Part shown: positions 36,553 to 44,372 of the stretch, piece by piece
Numbering within the stretch: the stretch's first letter is position 1
Layout of the letters: the number at the start of each line of letters is the position of its first letter
Translations under genes and position numbers: made by a program
The notes under the pieces: model-generated
The model's input: the letters and a program-made list of their open reading frames with translations, nothing else
Databases searched by the model: none
What the model was told of the DNA's origin: nothing
Source: Mojavia pulchra JT2-VF2
Lineage (GTDB): Bacteria > Cyanobacteriota > Cyanobacteriia > Cyanobacteriales > Nostocaceae
Direction of reading: 5' to 3'
NCBI GenBank assembly: GCA_019359325.1
Contig: JAHHHN010000016.1
Location: forward strand, 1 to 64,000
DNA: 64,000 nucleotides

Positions 36553-37365
36553 ATGACTAATCTACAAATTTTTCTAGACATTGCGACCGAAGCGGCGTTA
36601 GCTGCGGGTGCTGTGTTGCAGGGGTACTGGGGTAAATTAGAAGATGCAATTACAGAAAAAGGACGCCCTGGTGATTTAGTCACAGCGGCTGATAAAGCTG
36701 CGGAAGTTGTGATTTTAGAAATTTTGCGTCGTCACTTTCCTCAGCATTCCATCTTGGCCGAGGAATCAGGGAAACTAGGAAATCAAGACAATGAATATCT
36801 TTGGGCAATTGATCCTCTAGATGGCACAACTAACTATGCCCACCAATATCCTTGTTTTGCTGTTTCCATCGGGCTATTAATTAATGGCGTTCCACAAGTC
36901 GGTGTAATTTATAACCCTTTTCATGATGAGTTATTCCGTGCTGCTGCTGGCTTAGGAGCAACACGCAATCGTCGCCCTATTCAAGTTTCAGGGGCTTCTG
37001 AATTAGGTAAGAGTCTGTTAGTAACAGGATTTGCCTACGATCGCCGCGAAACTTCTGACAACAACTACGCAGAATTTTGTCACCTCACCCATCTGACTCA
37101 AGGAGTCAGGCGCAGTGGTTCGGCATCAATGGATTTGGCTTATGTTGCCTGTGGGCGTTTTGATGGCTACTGGGAAAGGGGACTTTCTCCTTGGGATATT
37201 GCTGCGGGTGTCATTTTATTACAAGAGGCTGGAGGGAAAGTCACCGCTTACGATGGTTCTCCCTTAAAAATTGAGTCTGGTAGAATTCTCGCTACGAATG
37301 GTTATATTCACGACACCCTCAGCCGTGAACTGATGCAAATTCCACCACTATCAACTTGGAAATGA
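36553..37365 (+). CDS. suhB: Inositol monophosphatase family protein
   Basis: 270 residues of the Li-sensitive sugar-phosphatase fold with all three metal motifs: AEESGK, DPLDGTTNYAHQYP and WDIAAGVILLQEAGG. Family members hydrolyse inositol phosphate, histidinol phosphate or fructose-1,6-bisphosphate; in cyanobacteria several paralogues exist, so the substrate is open. The start ATG 36553 is preceded only by repeat-type sequence (GGGGATTGGGGACTGGG). Confidence 0.9.
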   Translation: MTNLQIFLDIATEAALAAGAVLQGYWGKLEDAITEKGRPGDLVTAADKAAEVVILEILRRHFPQHSILAEESGKLGNQDNEYLWAIDPLDGTTNYAHQYPCFAVSIGLLINGVPQVGVIYNPFHDELFRAAAGLGATRNRRPIQVSGASELGKSLLVTGFAYDRRETSDNNYAEFCHLTHLTQGVRRSGSASMDLAYVACGRFDGYWERGLSPWDIAAGVILLQEAGGKVTAYDGSPLKIESGRILATNGYIHDTLSRELMQIPPLSTWK

Positions 37366-37483
37366 GGTGATGGAAAAATAACTAATTAATTGTATGACTT
37401 TTAACAATTGCCTACTGACAAATCACTAATGCACCGAAGTAAACTAGAAAGAATCTTTTTGCTCCTTTGGTGCATACCCCTAT

Positions 37484-38446
37484 ATGTTGTTGAAAATAGA
37501 GCGCGGACTTTTTAAATATGATTTGACAGATCATCACGCAGTTTTGTGCGTTCCCGTTGATGCGGATATCACAGAGATCCGCAAACGCTATCTCAAAATT
37601 GCCCGTCGCTTGCATCCTGATACCAATGCTGCTGCAAATGCTGCGGACAAGGAGGCATCTAGCGAGTTTTTATCAAAGTTGGTTAACCCAGCTTATGAAA
37701 AACTTTCTGTGGAACGCAATCGCGCAGAGTATATTATAGTTCTGTCTCAAATGGGTAAGCGTTTAGTACAAGAAGCTACTTCGGTAGAAATTCACACTGA
37801 GTTGGGTAAACAGCTAGCTACTGCCCCGGAAGCAAATATAGATCACCTTTATAAAACTGCGATCGCGAAAATTGCAGAAACCCAATATGATTCATTGCAG
37901 CCAGTACCGCAAATTATTGCCCAAATTAGTGAGTTGAATTTAGTTTACTTAATGCGAACTGCTGCCAAATCATTAGCAGCGCCACCACCTGTTCAACCCA
38001 AGAGTACTTCAGCTACGCCAACATCAAATCCGACAAAAAAAAATCAGGATGTACCACCACCAGCACCTGTCAAAGAAGATTCAGCACTAGAACACTATTT
38101 TCGTCGCGCTCAAAGTTTGATCGACAAAAACCAATTCGCCCCAGCTCAGGTAGAGTTGCAAGATGCTCTCAAACTAGAACCAAAGAATAGTCGTTGCCAT
38201 AGCCTGATAGGATTGGTGTACTTAAAGCAAAATCAGCTGAAAATGGCAAAAATTCACTTTGACAATGCGCTGAAGTTAGACCCCAAAGACCAAATAGCTT
38301 TGGAATGGAAACCCAAATTAGACAAGGCTTTGGGGCAAAAATCTAGTGGTTCTAACACTAATTCACCATCCAAGACAGTTGGTAAATCAGATAACTCTGG
38401 GAATGGTGGTTTGTTTGGTGGTTTGTTTGGTGGGAAGAAAAAATAA
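37484..38446 (+). CDS. J-domain protein with C-terminal TPR repeats
   Basis: 320 residues. A J domain at about 17-90 keeps the HPD (IARRLHPDTN). A Pro/Thr-rich linker follows (about 165-200), then two to three TPR units (ALEHYFRRAQSLIDKNQFAP, SRCHSLIGLVYLKQNQ) and a Gly-rich basic tail (GGLFGGLFGGKKK). This combination suggests an Hsp70 co-chaperone that also binds partner proteins. The stop overlaps the hisZ start by one base (TAATG), which implies translational coupling. Confidence 0.85.
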   Translation: MLLKIERGLFKYDLTDHHAVLCVPVDADITEIRKRYLKIARRLHPDTNAAANAADKEASSEFLSKLVNPAYEKLSVERNRAEYIIVLSQMGKRLVQEATSVEIHTELGKQLATAPEANIDHLYKTAIAKIAETQYDSLQPVPQIIAQISELNLVYLMRTAAKSLAAPPPVQPKSTSATPTSNPTKKNQDVPPPAPVKEDSALEHYFRRAQSLIDKNQFAPAQVELQDALKLEPKNSRCHSLIGLVYLKQNQLKMAKIHFDNALKLDPKDQIALEWKPKLDKALGQKSSGSNTNSPSKTVGKSDNSGNGGLFGGLFGGKKK

Positions 38447-39660
38447 TGGTGTATCAACCAGCAGCGGGAGCCAGGGATTTATTACCTTTGGATGTGGCTC
38501 AAAAACGCTGGATTGAAGATAGGTTGCAGCAAGTATTTCACCGTTGGGGATATCACAGAATTATCACCTCGACGCTGGAGCGCATGGATACCCTGATGGC
38601 GGGGGAAGCAATTCAGCGTCAAACGGTAATTCAACTCCAAAATGCTGAAGATGAAGAATTAGGGCTACGTCCAGAACTCACAGCTTCTATTGCTCGCACT
38701 GTTGTCACTCGGATGGCAGGTGCTACTTATCCGCAACGGCTATACTACAATGCCAATGTATTTCGCCGGATTTGGGAAAACAGGCATAATCGTCAGCAAG
38801 AGTTTTATCAAGCTGGAGTTGAGTTGCTGGGAGCTGTTGGATTACTAGCAAACGCCGAAGTGCTGTTGTTAGTGGCAGACTGTTTAGCCGCGCTTTCGTT
38901 GCAGGGGTGGCATTTAATTTTAGGTGAGGCGGGAATCACACGATCGCTATTGAATGCTTTTCCGAGTCATTTACAAGGTAAAATTCGCAGTGCGATCGCC
39001 AATCTCGACCGCATTACCATAGATAATTTACCCCTCAGCAGCGAACTGCGCGATCGTGCCAAAATGATTTTGGATTTGCGTGGTACGAGTACCGAAGTAT
39101 TGCGACAAGTCAATAATCTAGATTTAGACAAAGAGCAACAAGAAGCTGTCAAAAACCTCACGTCTTTAGTTGAGTTACTCGAATCAAAAGGAAATGTTCC
39201 TTTAATCCTCGACCTCAGCCTAATTCAAACCATAGATTACTACACCGGTATTGTGTTTGAAGTCGTCAGTGATATTGAAGGACAAGCCCAGGTTTTAGGA
39301 AGAGGTGGTCGATACGATCAGCTTTTGGGGCTATATCATCCCCAAGGAGAAAATATTCCTGGCATAGGCTTTGCCCTCAACATTGAAGATTTATACCAAA
39401 TTATCTTGTCTACTCAGCAATTACCGCAGGCTCCCCCAGCGAGTGATTGGTTAGTAGTACCAGAGACTGCTAGTGCTGAGGCTGCTGCTTTTGCCTACGC
39501 GCAAAAACTACGATATTCTACCGAACTAGTACGGGTAGAAATGGATTTGGGAGGAAGAAACCCAGATGCGATCCGGCAATATGCACGCGATCGCAGCATT
39601 GCCCAAATTGCTTGGATTCAAGCTGATGGCTCACCAACAATAGAACCATTAAATTCGTAG
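38446..39660 (+). CDS. hisZ: ATP phosphoribosyltransferase regulatory subunit
   Basis: A class II histidyl-tRNA-synthetase-like protein of 404 residues without the anticodon domain: YQPAAGARDLLPLDVAQK at the start, LRPELTASIARTV (motif 2 region), YYNANVFRR, and YYTGIVFEVVSD. Together with a short HisG it forms the first enzyme of histidine synthesis. No hisG is adjacent. It is translationally coupled to the J-domain/TPR gene. Confidence 0.92.
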   Translation: MVYQPAAGARDLLPLDVAQKRWIEDRLQQVFHRWGYHRIITSTLERMDTLMAGEAIQRQTVIQLQNAEDEELGLRPELTASIARTVVTRMAGATYPQRLYYNANVFRRIWENRHNRQQEFYQAGVELLGAVGLLANAEVLLLVADCLAALSLQGWHLILGEAGITRSLLNAFPSHLQGKIRSAIANLDRITIDNLPLSSELRDRAKMILDLRGTSTEVLRQVNNLDLDKEQQEAVKNLTSLVELLESKGNVPLILDLSLIQTIDYYTGIVFEVVSDIEGQAQVLGRGGRYDQLLGLYHPQGENIPGIGFALNIEDLYQIILSTQQLPQAPPASDWLVVPETASAEAAAFAYAQKLRYSTELVRVEMDLGGRNPDAIRQYARDRSIAQIAWIQADGSPTIEPLNS

Positions 39661-39718
39661 GAAATTTTTCTAATTGCTAGGCTAGAAATAGCCGATCAAA
39701 ACAGAGGGAATCAAGAAT

Positions 39719-39943
39719 ATGCCACACACAATTGTTACTAATGTCTGTGAAGGCATTGCTGACTGCGTAGATGCCTGTCCAGTAGCTTGCATTCACGAAG
39801 GCCCAGGCAAGAATGTCAAGGGAACTGATTGGTACTGGATTGATTTTGCCACTTGCATTGATTGTGGTATATGTATCCAAGTTTGCCCAGTTGAAGGAGC
39901 GATTGTTCCTGAAGAAAGACCCGAATTGCAAAAAACACCCTAA
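39719..39943 (+). CDS. fdxB: 4Fe-4S ferredoxin
   Basis: 74 residues starting MPHTIVTNVCEGIADC. Two cysteine clusters are present: one around CVDACPVACI and one CIDCGICIQVCPVEGA, as in bacterial-type ferredoxins. The insertion between the clusters (HEGPGKNVKGTDWYWIDF) is typical of the cyanobacterial protein. It transfers electrons in the cytoplasm. The symbol is by similarity from memory. Confidence 0.88.
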   Translation: MPHTIVTNVCEGIADCVDACPVACIHEGPGKNVKGTDWYWIDFATCIDCGICIQVCPVEGAIVPEERPELQKTP

Positions 39944-40126
39944 CTGAAACGTATTCGCACAGCGTCTGCGATAGGAGAAGGATAAAGGATGAAGCATGAA
40001 GATGAAAGGCCTATCTATTCACAAATAGTTATGGATTTTATCTATATTGCTTCATGGTTTATCCTTCTGTGATCTAGACTTATTTTTTAATTGATTAATG
40101 ACTATTAACTAATTAATTATTGGCTA

Positions 40127-40855
40127 ATGACTAATAACTATTTGCTAGAAGTTCAAAATGTTCACGCTGGATATATTAAAGATGTAGATATCCTGCAAGG
40201 TGTAAATTTCCGGGTAGAACCGGGAGAATTAGTCACAGTGATTGGCCCTAACGGCGCTGGAAAATCTACCTTGGCGAAAACTATTTTTGGACTTTTAACA
40301 CCCCATACAGGCACAATTACTTTTAAAGGTGAGAATATTGCTGGGCTTAAGTCAAATCAAATAGTTCAAAGGGGAATGTGCTATGTACCGCAAATTGCCA
40401 ATGTCTTCCCCTCGCTGAGTATTGAAGAAAACCTAGAAATGGGGGCGTTTGTACTTAATACTCCCCTTAAACCGTTGAAAGATAAAATATTTACCATGTT
40501 CCCCAGACTAAGCGATCGCCGTCGTCAACGTGCTGGCACTCTTTCTGGAGGAGAACGTCAAATGCTAGCTATGGGCAAAGCTTTGATGTTGGAACCTAGC
40601 TTATTACTCTTGGATGAACCTTCTGCTGCTTTATCGCCCATCCTAGTTACACAAGTGTTTGAGCAGATTCAGCAAATTAACCAGGGAGGTACAGCAATTG
40701 TACTGGTAGAACAAAATGCCCGTAAAGCACTGGAAATGGCTCATCGTGGTTATGTACTGGAGTCTGGACGCGATGCCATCTCCGGGCCTGGTCAAGAATT
40801 ATTAAATGACCCTAAAGTGGGGGAACTGTATCTAGGCGCAGGGAAGGGTCATTAA
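40127..40855 (+). CDS. natE: ABC transporter ATP-binding protein, branched-chain/neutral amino acid type (NatE-like)
   Basis: 242 residues with the Walker A GPNGAGKST, Q-loop YVPQ, signature LSGGERQ and Walker B LLLLDEPSAA. It has the LivF-like layout, and the N-terminus (VHAGYIKDVDILQGVNFRVE) resembles NatE of the cyanobacterial N-I neutral amino acid permease. UrtE of the urea transporter is the main alternative. The permease and binding proteins are not adjacent, which fits the scattered nat genes. NatE assignment is from memory. Confidence 0.72.
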   Translation: MTNNYLLEVQNVHAGYIKDVDILQGVNFRVEPGELVTVIGPNGAGKSTLAKTIFGLLTPHTGTITFKGENIAGLKSNQIVQRGMCYVPQIANVFPSLSIEENLEMGAFVLNTPLKPLKDKIFTMFPRLSDRRRQRAGTLSGGERQMLAMGKALMLEPSLLLLDEPSAALSPILVTQVFEQIQQINQGGTAIVLVEQNARKALEMAHRGYVLESGRDAISGPGQELLNDPKVGELYLGAGKGH

Positions 40856-41060
40856 GGGATTGGGGACTGGGCATTGGGCATTGGGGAAGCAGTGCAGAAA
40901 ACTAGACTCCTCACTACTCACAACTAGGCACTCAGCACTCAGCACTCAGCACTCTTTATTAATGATTAAATGACTGTTAAACCGTGTAGTAGGGTACTCT
41001 TAGATCCTGCTGAGTTCTGATATCTTCCTGGCAACGACGAAACTGTTGTCAGGTAAATTA
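40856..41060. repeat. Short tandem heptamer repeats between natE-like gene and carbonic anhydrase
   Basis: CACTCAG occurs three times in tandem at 40929-40949, followed by CACTC. Just before it, GGGGACTGGGCATTGGGCAT carries related 7-base units. The promoter of the carbonic anhydrase gene is also here. Confidence 0.7.
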
Positions 41061-41771
41061 ATGGCTCGAATTAACGGATTTGTAGGACGTCGTGATTTCT
41101 TGAAATTGGCAGGTTTGGTCGGTATTGCATCTGCTAGTTTTGGCGGTAGCCTACTGTGGAGTAAACAACAAGTTGCAGTTGCTGATGTTTATCCAGTAAA
41201 TCCTCATCAAGCTTTAAAACGTTTATTGGATGGTAATCAAAGATTTTTACTTCAGCAACGGCAATATCCCGATCAATCACTAGAACGCCTACGATTACTA
41301 ACTAAAGCTCAGTATCCTTTTGCTTCAATATTGGGCTGTGCAGATTCTAGAGTACCTGCGGAAATCATCTTCGATCAAGGGCTGGGAAATTTATTTGTCG
41401 TCAGAGTGGCTGGTAATGTAGCTAGTGACATGATTATAGGTAGTCTAGAATATTCTACCGCTGTGTTAGGTTCGCAATTGGTTGTAGTTTTGGGCCATAT
41501 AAGTTGCGGTGCAGTGGTAGAGGCTATCAAAAATGAACCACACCCTGGCAAAATTAACTTTGTTGTTGAGGGCATCAAACCAGCCCTAGCTCAAGTAAAT
41601 TTAAGTACTGGCAATATTTATGTAAATGCGGTAACAGCTAACATTAAATATCAAGCTGAACAGTTGCAGAAAAGCTCAACGATATTAGCTAAACTAATTA
41701 GTGTAGGCAAACTAAAAATTGTTAGTGCTTGTTACGATATCAACACTGGCAAAGTTAATATTATTAAATGA
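41061..41771 (+). CDS. ecaB: Tat-exported beta-carbonic anhydrase (EcaB-type)
   Basis: 236 residues. The N-terminus has a twin-arginine signal (GRRDFLKLAG followed by a hydrophobic span and a cleavage region near VAVADVYP). The beta-carbonic anhydrase core follows: ILGCADSRVPAE (zinc Cys and the Asp-Arg dyad), VVRVAGNVAS and VVVLGHISCGAV (zinc His and Cys). It interconverts CO2 and bicarbonate outside the cytoplasm. Anabaena and Synechocystis have such an external enzyme, EcaB, whose physiological activity is debated. A TTG five codons upstream is in frame. Confidence 0.86.
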   Translation: MARINGFVGRRDFLKLAGLVGIASASFGGSLLWSKQQVAVADVYPVNPHQALKRLLDGNQRFLLQQRQYPDQSLERLRLLTKAQYPFASILGCADSRVPAEIIFDQGLGNLFVVRVAGNVASDMIIGSLEYSTAVLGSQLVVVLGHISCGAVVEAIKNEPHPGKINFVVEGIKPALAQVNLSTGNIYVNAVTANIKYQAEQLQKSSTILAKLISVGKLKIVSACYDINTGKVNIIK

Positions 41772-41939
41772 ATTTGGCTATTGTGTCTGTAAATATTTAA
41801 ATTGCTACAAAAAATCTTGTTTTGTAGTGAGTTGTTGAGTTTTGACGGATAATCTAAGAAATCTTTTTAACAATTAGTGGCATAGTAATAAAGTGGGCAT
41901 TGCTCACACTATAAATTCTTCAGGGATATCAGTATCTAA

Positions 41940-42302
41940 ATGACAGACTTCAGAGAAAATAAAGAGTGGGAAAAAGCCCATGAACTGACAGTTGCAGTTT
42001 ATGAGGTTACTAAAACTTTTCCAGAAGAGGAGTTACTAGGATTAACGCAACAAATTCGTTTAGCTTGTGCTGCTATTCCGATTAAAATTGCTCAGGGATG
42101 CGATCGCGAAGATGATCACCAAGAACAAGTTGATTATCTTGAATTGGCAAAGGATGCAACAATTGAGGTGGAATATTACCTTCTGCTCTGCTATGAGTTA
42201 AATATGCTCGCATCATCCGATTACGATCGCCTAATCAGCCATGTAGTGGAAGTCAAAGAACTGCTTGACTATTTTATTGACAAGCTGAGTCGGAATTTTT
42301 GA
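41940..42302 (+). CDS. Four-helix bundle protein (S23 family)
   Basis: 120 residues with the S23 pattern: EKAHELTVAVYEVTKTFPEEE, LTQQIRLACAAIPIKIAQGC, then EYYLLLCYEL and a final VVEVKELLDYFIDKL. These proteins were first seen in 23S rRNA intervening sequences and are often free genes in cyanobacteria, with no established role. Its TGA overlaps the ATG of the next gene (TGATG). Confidence 0.88.
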   Translation: MTDFRENKEWEKAHELTVAVYEVTKTFPEEELLGLTQQIRLACAAIPIKIAQGCDREDDHQEQVDYLELAKDATIEVEYYLLLCYELNMLASSDYDRLISHVVEVKELLDYFIDKLSRNF

Positions 42303-42760
42303 TGATTCTCCAACTCCTCCCAGAACACCTGCAAATCATTCGTACCCATGCTGAAACCGCTTATCCCGACGAGTGTTGCGGTATAATACTGGGTCATCTG
42401 GGCAGTGAAGGCAAAACTGTAGTAGAAGTTATGCCAGCAGAAAACGCCTGGAACACAGAAGCAACAGTTGATTTTCCAAATGATGGCGTAGAGAGTCAAA
42501 GGCGACGATATGCGATCGCACCTCAATTTATGTTACAAGCTCAAACAAAAGCACGCGATCGCTCACTAAATATTATTGGTATTTACCACTCCCATCCCGA
42601 TCATCCCGCTATTCCCTCAGAATGCGATCGCCTCTATGCTTGGCCAGAATACTCGTATATAATAGTTTCCGTTCAAAATGGCAAAGCCACCACACTTCAA
42701 AGCTGGAGTCTTGATGATAGTCATCAGTTCCAACCAGAAGCAATTAAAAACATAATTTAA
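42302..42760 (+). CDS. JAMM/MPN-type metallopeptidase (M67 family, Mec-like)
   Basis: 152 residues with the JAMM zinc motif: Glu in DECCGIILG, and HSHPDHPAIPSECD with the two His and Asp ligands. Prokaryotic members cleave C-terminal extensions from ubiquitin-like sulfur carriers, as Mec does for CysO, or detach cysteine or substrates from them. The gene overlaps the S23-type gene and is followed by a MoeB/ThiF-rhodanese gene, which is the activating enzyme of such carriers, so a joint role is likely. Confidence 0.9.
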   Translation: MILQLLPEHLQIIRTHAETAYPDECCGIILGHLGSEGKTVVEVMPAENAWNTEATVDFPNDGVESQRRRYAIAPQFMLQAQTKARDRSLNIIGIYHSHPDHPAIPSECDRLYAWPEYSYIIVSVQNGKATTLQSWSLDDSHQFQPEAIKNII

Positions 42761-42826
42761 ACAACTGATATATACGGATATCATTTTTCGCTACGATTAA
42801 TAGTCCGCTCTCCACATTAAACTGCT

Positions 42827-43999
42827 ATGCTCAATCCCAATCTGGATGAAATCCAGTTGACAAAAGACGACTACGAACGCTACTCCCGCCACCTAATTTT
42901 GCCAGAAGTTGGGCTGGAGGGACAAAAACGGCTGAAAGCTGCCAGTGTACTGTGTATCGGTACAGGTGGACTAGGTGCGCCATTACTGTTATATTTGGCA
43001 GCCGCCGGTATCGGACGCATCGGTATTGTTGATTTTGATGTCGTCGATACTTCCAATTTGCAACGCCAAGTTATTCACGGTACATCCTGGGTAGGTAAAC
43101 CCAAGATTCAATCGGCCAAAGAGCGAATTCTCGAAATTAACCCTTATTGTCAGGTTGATCTCTATGAAACTCGCCTCAGTTCCGAAAATGCTCTGAGTAT
43201 TTTAGAGCCTTATGATATTGTCGTGGATGGAACCGATAACTTCCCCACTAGATATCTCGTCAACGACGCTTGTGTGCTACTCAACAAGCCCAACGTCTAC
43301 GGTTCAATTTTCCGCTTTGAAGGGCAAGCCACTGTATTTAACTACCAAGGTGGGCCCAATTATCGTGACTTGTACCCCGAACCACCACCACCAGGAATGG
43401 TTCCCTCTTGTGCAGAAGGTGGAGTGCTAGGAATATTGCCAGGAATTATCGGCGTAATTCAAGCCACAGAAACCGTCAAAATTATTATTGGGCAGGGTAA
43501 TACTCTTAGCGGGCGACTGCTGCTATACAACGCCTTAGACATGAAGTTTCGGGAGTTGAAGTTGCGTCCCAACCCCATCCGCCCAGTGATTGAAAAGCTG
43601 GTAGACTATGAAGAATTCTGCGGTATCCCACAAGCTAAGGCAGAGGAGGCGAAACAGCAGATGGAAATTCAAGAAATGACTGTAACGGAGTTAAAACAGT
43701 TGCTGGATAGCGGTGCGAAAGATTTCGTGCTGTTAGATGTCCGCAATCCCCATGAGTATGAAATTGCAAAGATTCCTGGCTCCGTATTAGTGCCATTGCC
43801 AGATATTGAAAATGGGGATGGCGTTCACAAGGTAAAGGAAATACTCAATGGTCATCGCTTAATTGCTCATTGTAAGATGGGCGGGCGATCGGCAAAAGCC
43901 CTTGGCATCCTCAAAGAAGCTGGTATTGCCGGAACAAACGTCAAAGGTGGAATTACCGCTTGGAGTCGGGAAGTCGATCCGTCAGTTCCTGAATATTAA
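42827..43999 (+). CDS. moeZ: MoeB/ThiF adenylyltransferase fused to rhodanese (MoeZ-like)
   Basis: 390 residues. The E1-like domain has the ATP motif GTGGLGAPLLLYLAAAGIG and the catalytic loop VPSCAEGGVLGILPGIIG; the C-terminal rhodanese domain (about 285-390) has active-site Cys in AHCKMGGRSAKAL. It adenylates the C-terminal Gly of sulfur carriers and transfers persulfide sulfur to make a thiocarboxylate for molybdopterin, thiamine or cysteine synthesis. The usual CXXC zinc pair before the rhodanese domain is missing (PIRPVIEKL). It pairs with the JAMM protease upstream. Confidence 0.93.
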   Translation: MLNPNLDEIQLTKDDYERYSRHLILPEVGLEGQKRLKAASVLCIGTGGLGAPLLLYLAAAGIGRIGIVDFDVVDTSNLQRQVIHGTSWVGKPKIQSAKERILEINPYCQVDLYETRLSSENALSILEPYDIVVDGTDNFPTRYLVNDACVLLNKPNVYGSIFRFEGQATVFNYQGGPNYRDLYPEPPPPGMVPSCAEGGVLGILPGIIGVIQATETVKIIIGQGNTLSGRLLLYNALDMKFRELKLRPNPIRPVIEKLVDYEEFCGIPQAKAEEAKQQMEIQEMTVTELKQLLDSGAKDFVLLDVRNPHEYEIAKIPGSVLVPLPDIENGDGVHKVKEILNGHRLIAHCKMGGRSAKALGILKEAGIAGTNVKGGITAWSREVDPSVPEY

Positions 44000-44030
44000 A
44001 GCGAACTACAAAGTGCAAAGATAAAACAGA

Positions 44031-44067
44031 GGGGATTAGGTGAATGTTTCATCATCCCCATTTTTTT
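44031..44067 (+). terminator. Probable terminator of the moeZ-like gene
   Basis: GGGGAT pairs with ATCCCC over a 17-base loop, followed by ATTTTTTT. Confidence 0.55.
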
Positions 44068-44154
44068 AACTAAATTTAGTACCGCTTGGAATAAGTTCGT
44101 AGCTTTTTTAAACGCAGAGGGGCGCGGAGTAACGCAGAGTATTTTTAAAGTAAA

Positions 44155-44247
44155 TAGGACTTACGCAATAACTCTCTGAAACTCTTATAACTTAGTGTCC
44201 TTTGTGTTCTTTGCGGTTCGTTTTTTCATAATTTTGCGTAAGTCCTG
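44155..44247. mobile_element. 93-bp MITE, copy 1
   Basis: The ends carry 13-bp perfect inverted repeats (AGGACTTACGCAA ... TTGCGTAAGTCCT). The element is flanked by the 5-bp direct repeat GTAAA (44150-44154 and 44248-44252), a target duplication. The 91-bp core is identical to copy 2 at 58478-58568. No coding capacity, so it must have been moved by a transposase encoded elsewhere. Confidence 0.9.
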
Positions 44248-44343
44248 GTAAATTCGCTACGAATTAATGAATAGCATCTAGAGTTCTAGGTTTGAAGCTG
44301 TTGCCGAATTTTAGAGAATTGGTATAAATTCTTTACTTCTTTG

Positions 44344-44364
44344 CTCAGGACTCAGGACTCAGGA
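44344..44364. repeat. CTCAGGA tandem heptamer (3 copies)
   Basis: Three exact 7-base units, then the variant CTCAGCA. Short tandemly repeated repetitive sequence of the Nostoc type. Confidence 0.85.
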
Positions 44365-44372
44365 CTCAGCAC

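Larger units (their letters stand above)
44000..44372. other. Intergenic region with terminator, MITE and heptamer repeats
   Basis: It contains a hairpin GGGGAT/ATCCCC followed by TTTTTTT (44031-44067), the AACGCAGAGG-type repeat near 44113, the MITE at 44155-44247, and CTCAGGA three times in tandem at 44344-44364. No gene is seen. Confidence 0.7.
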
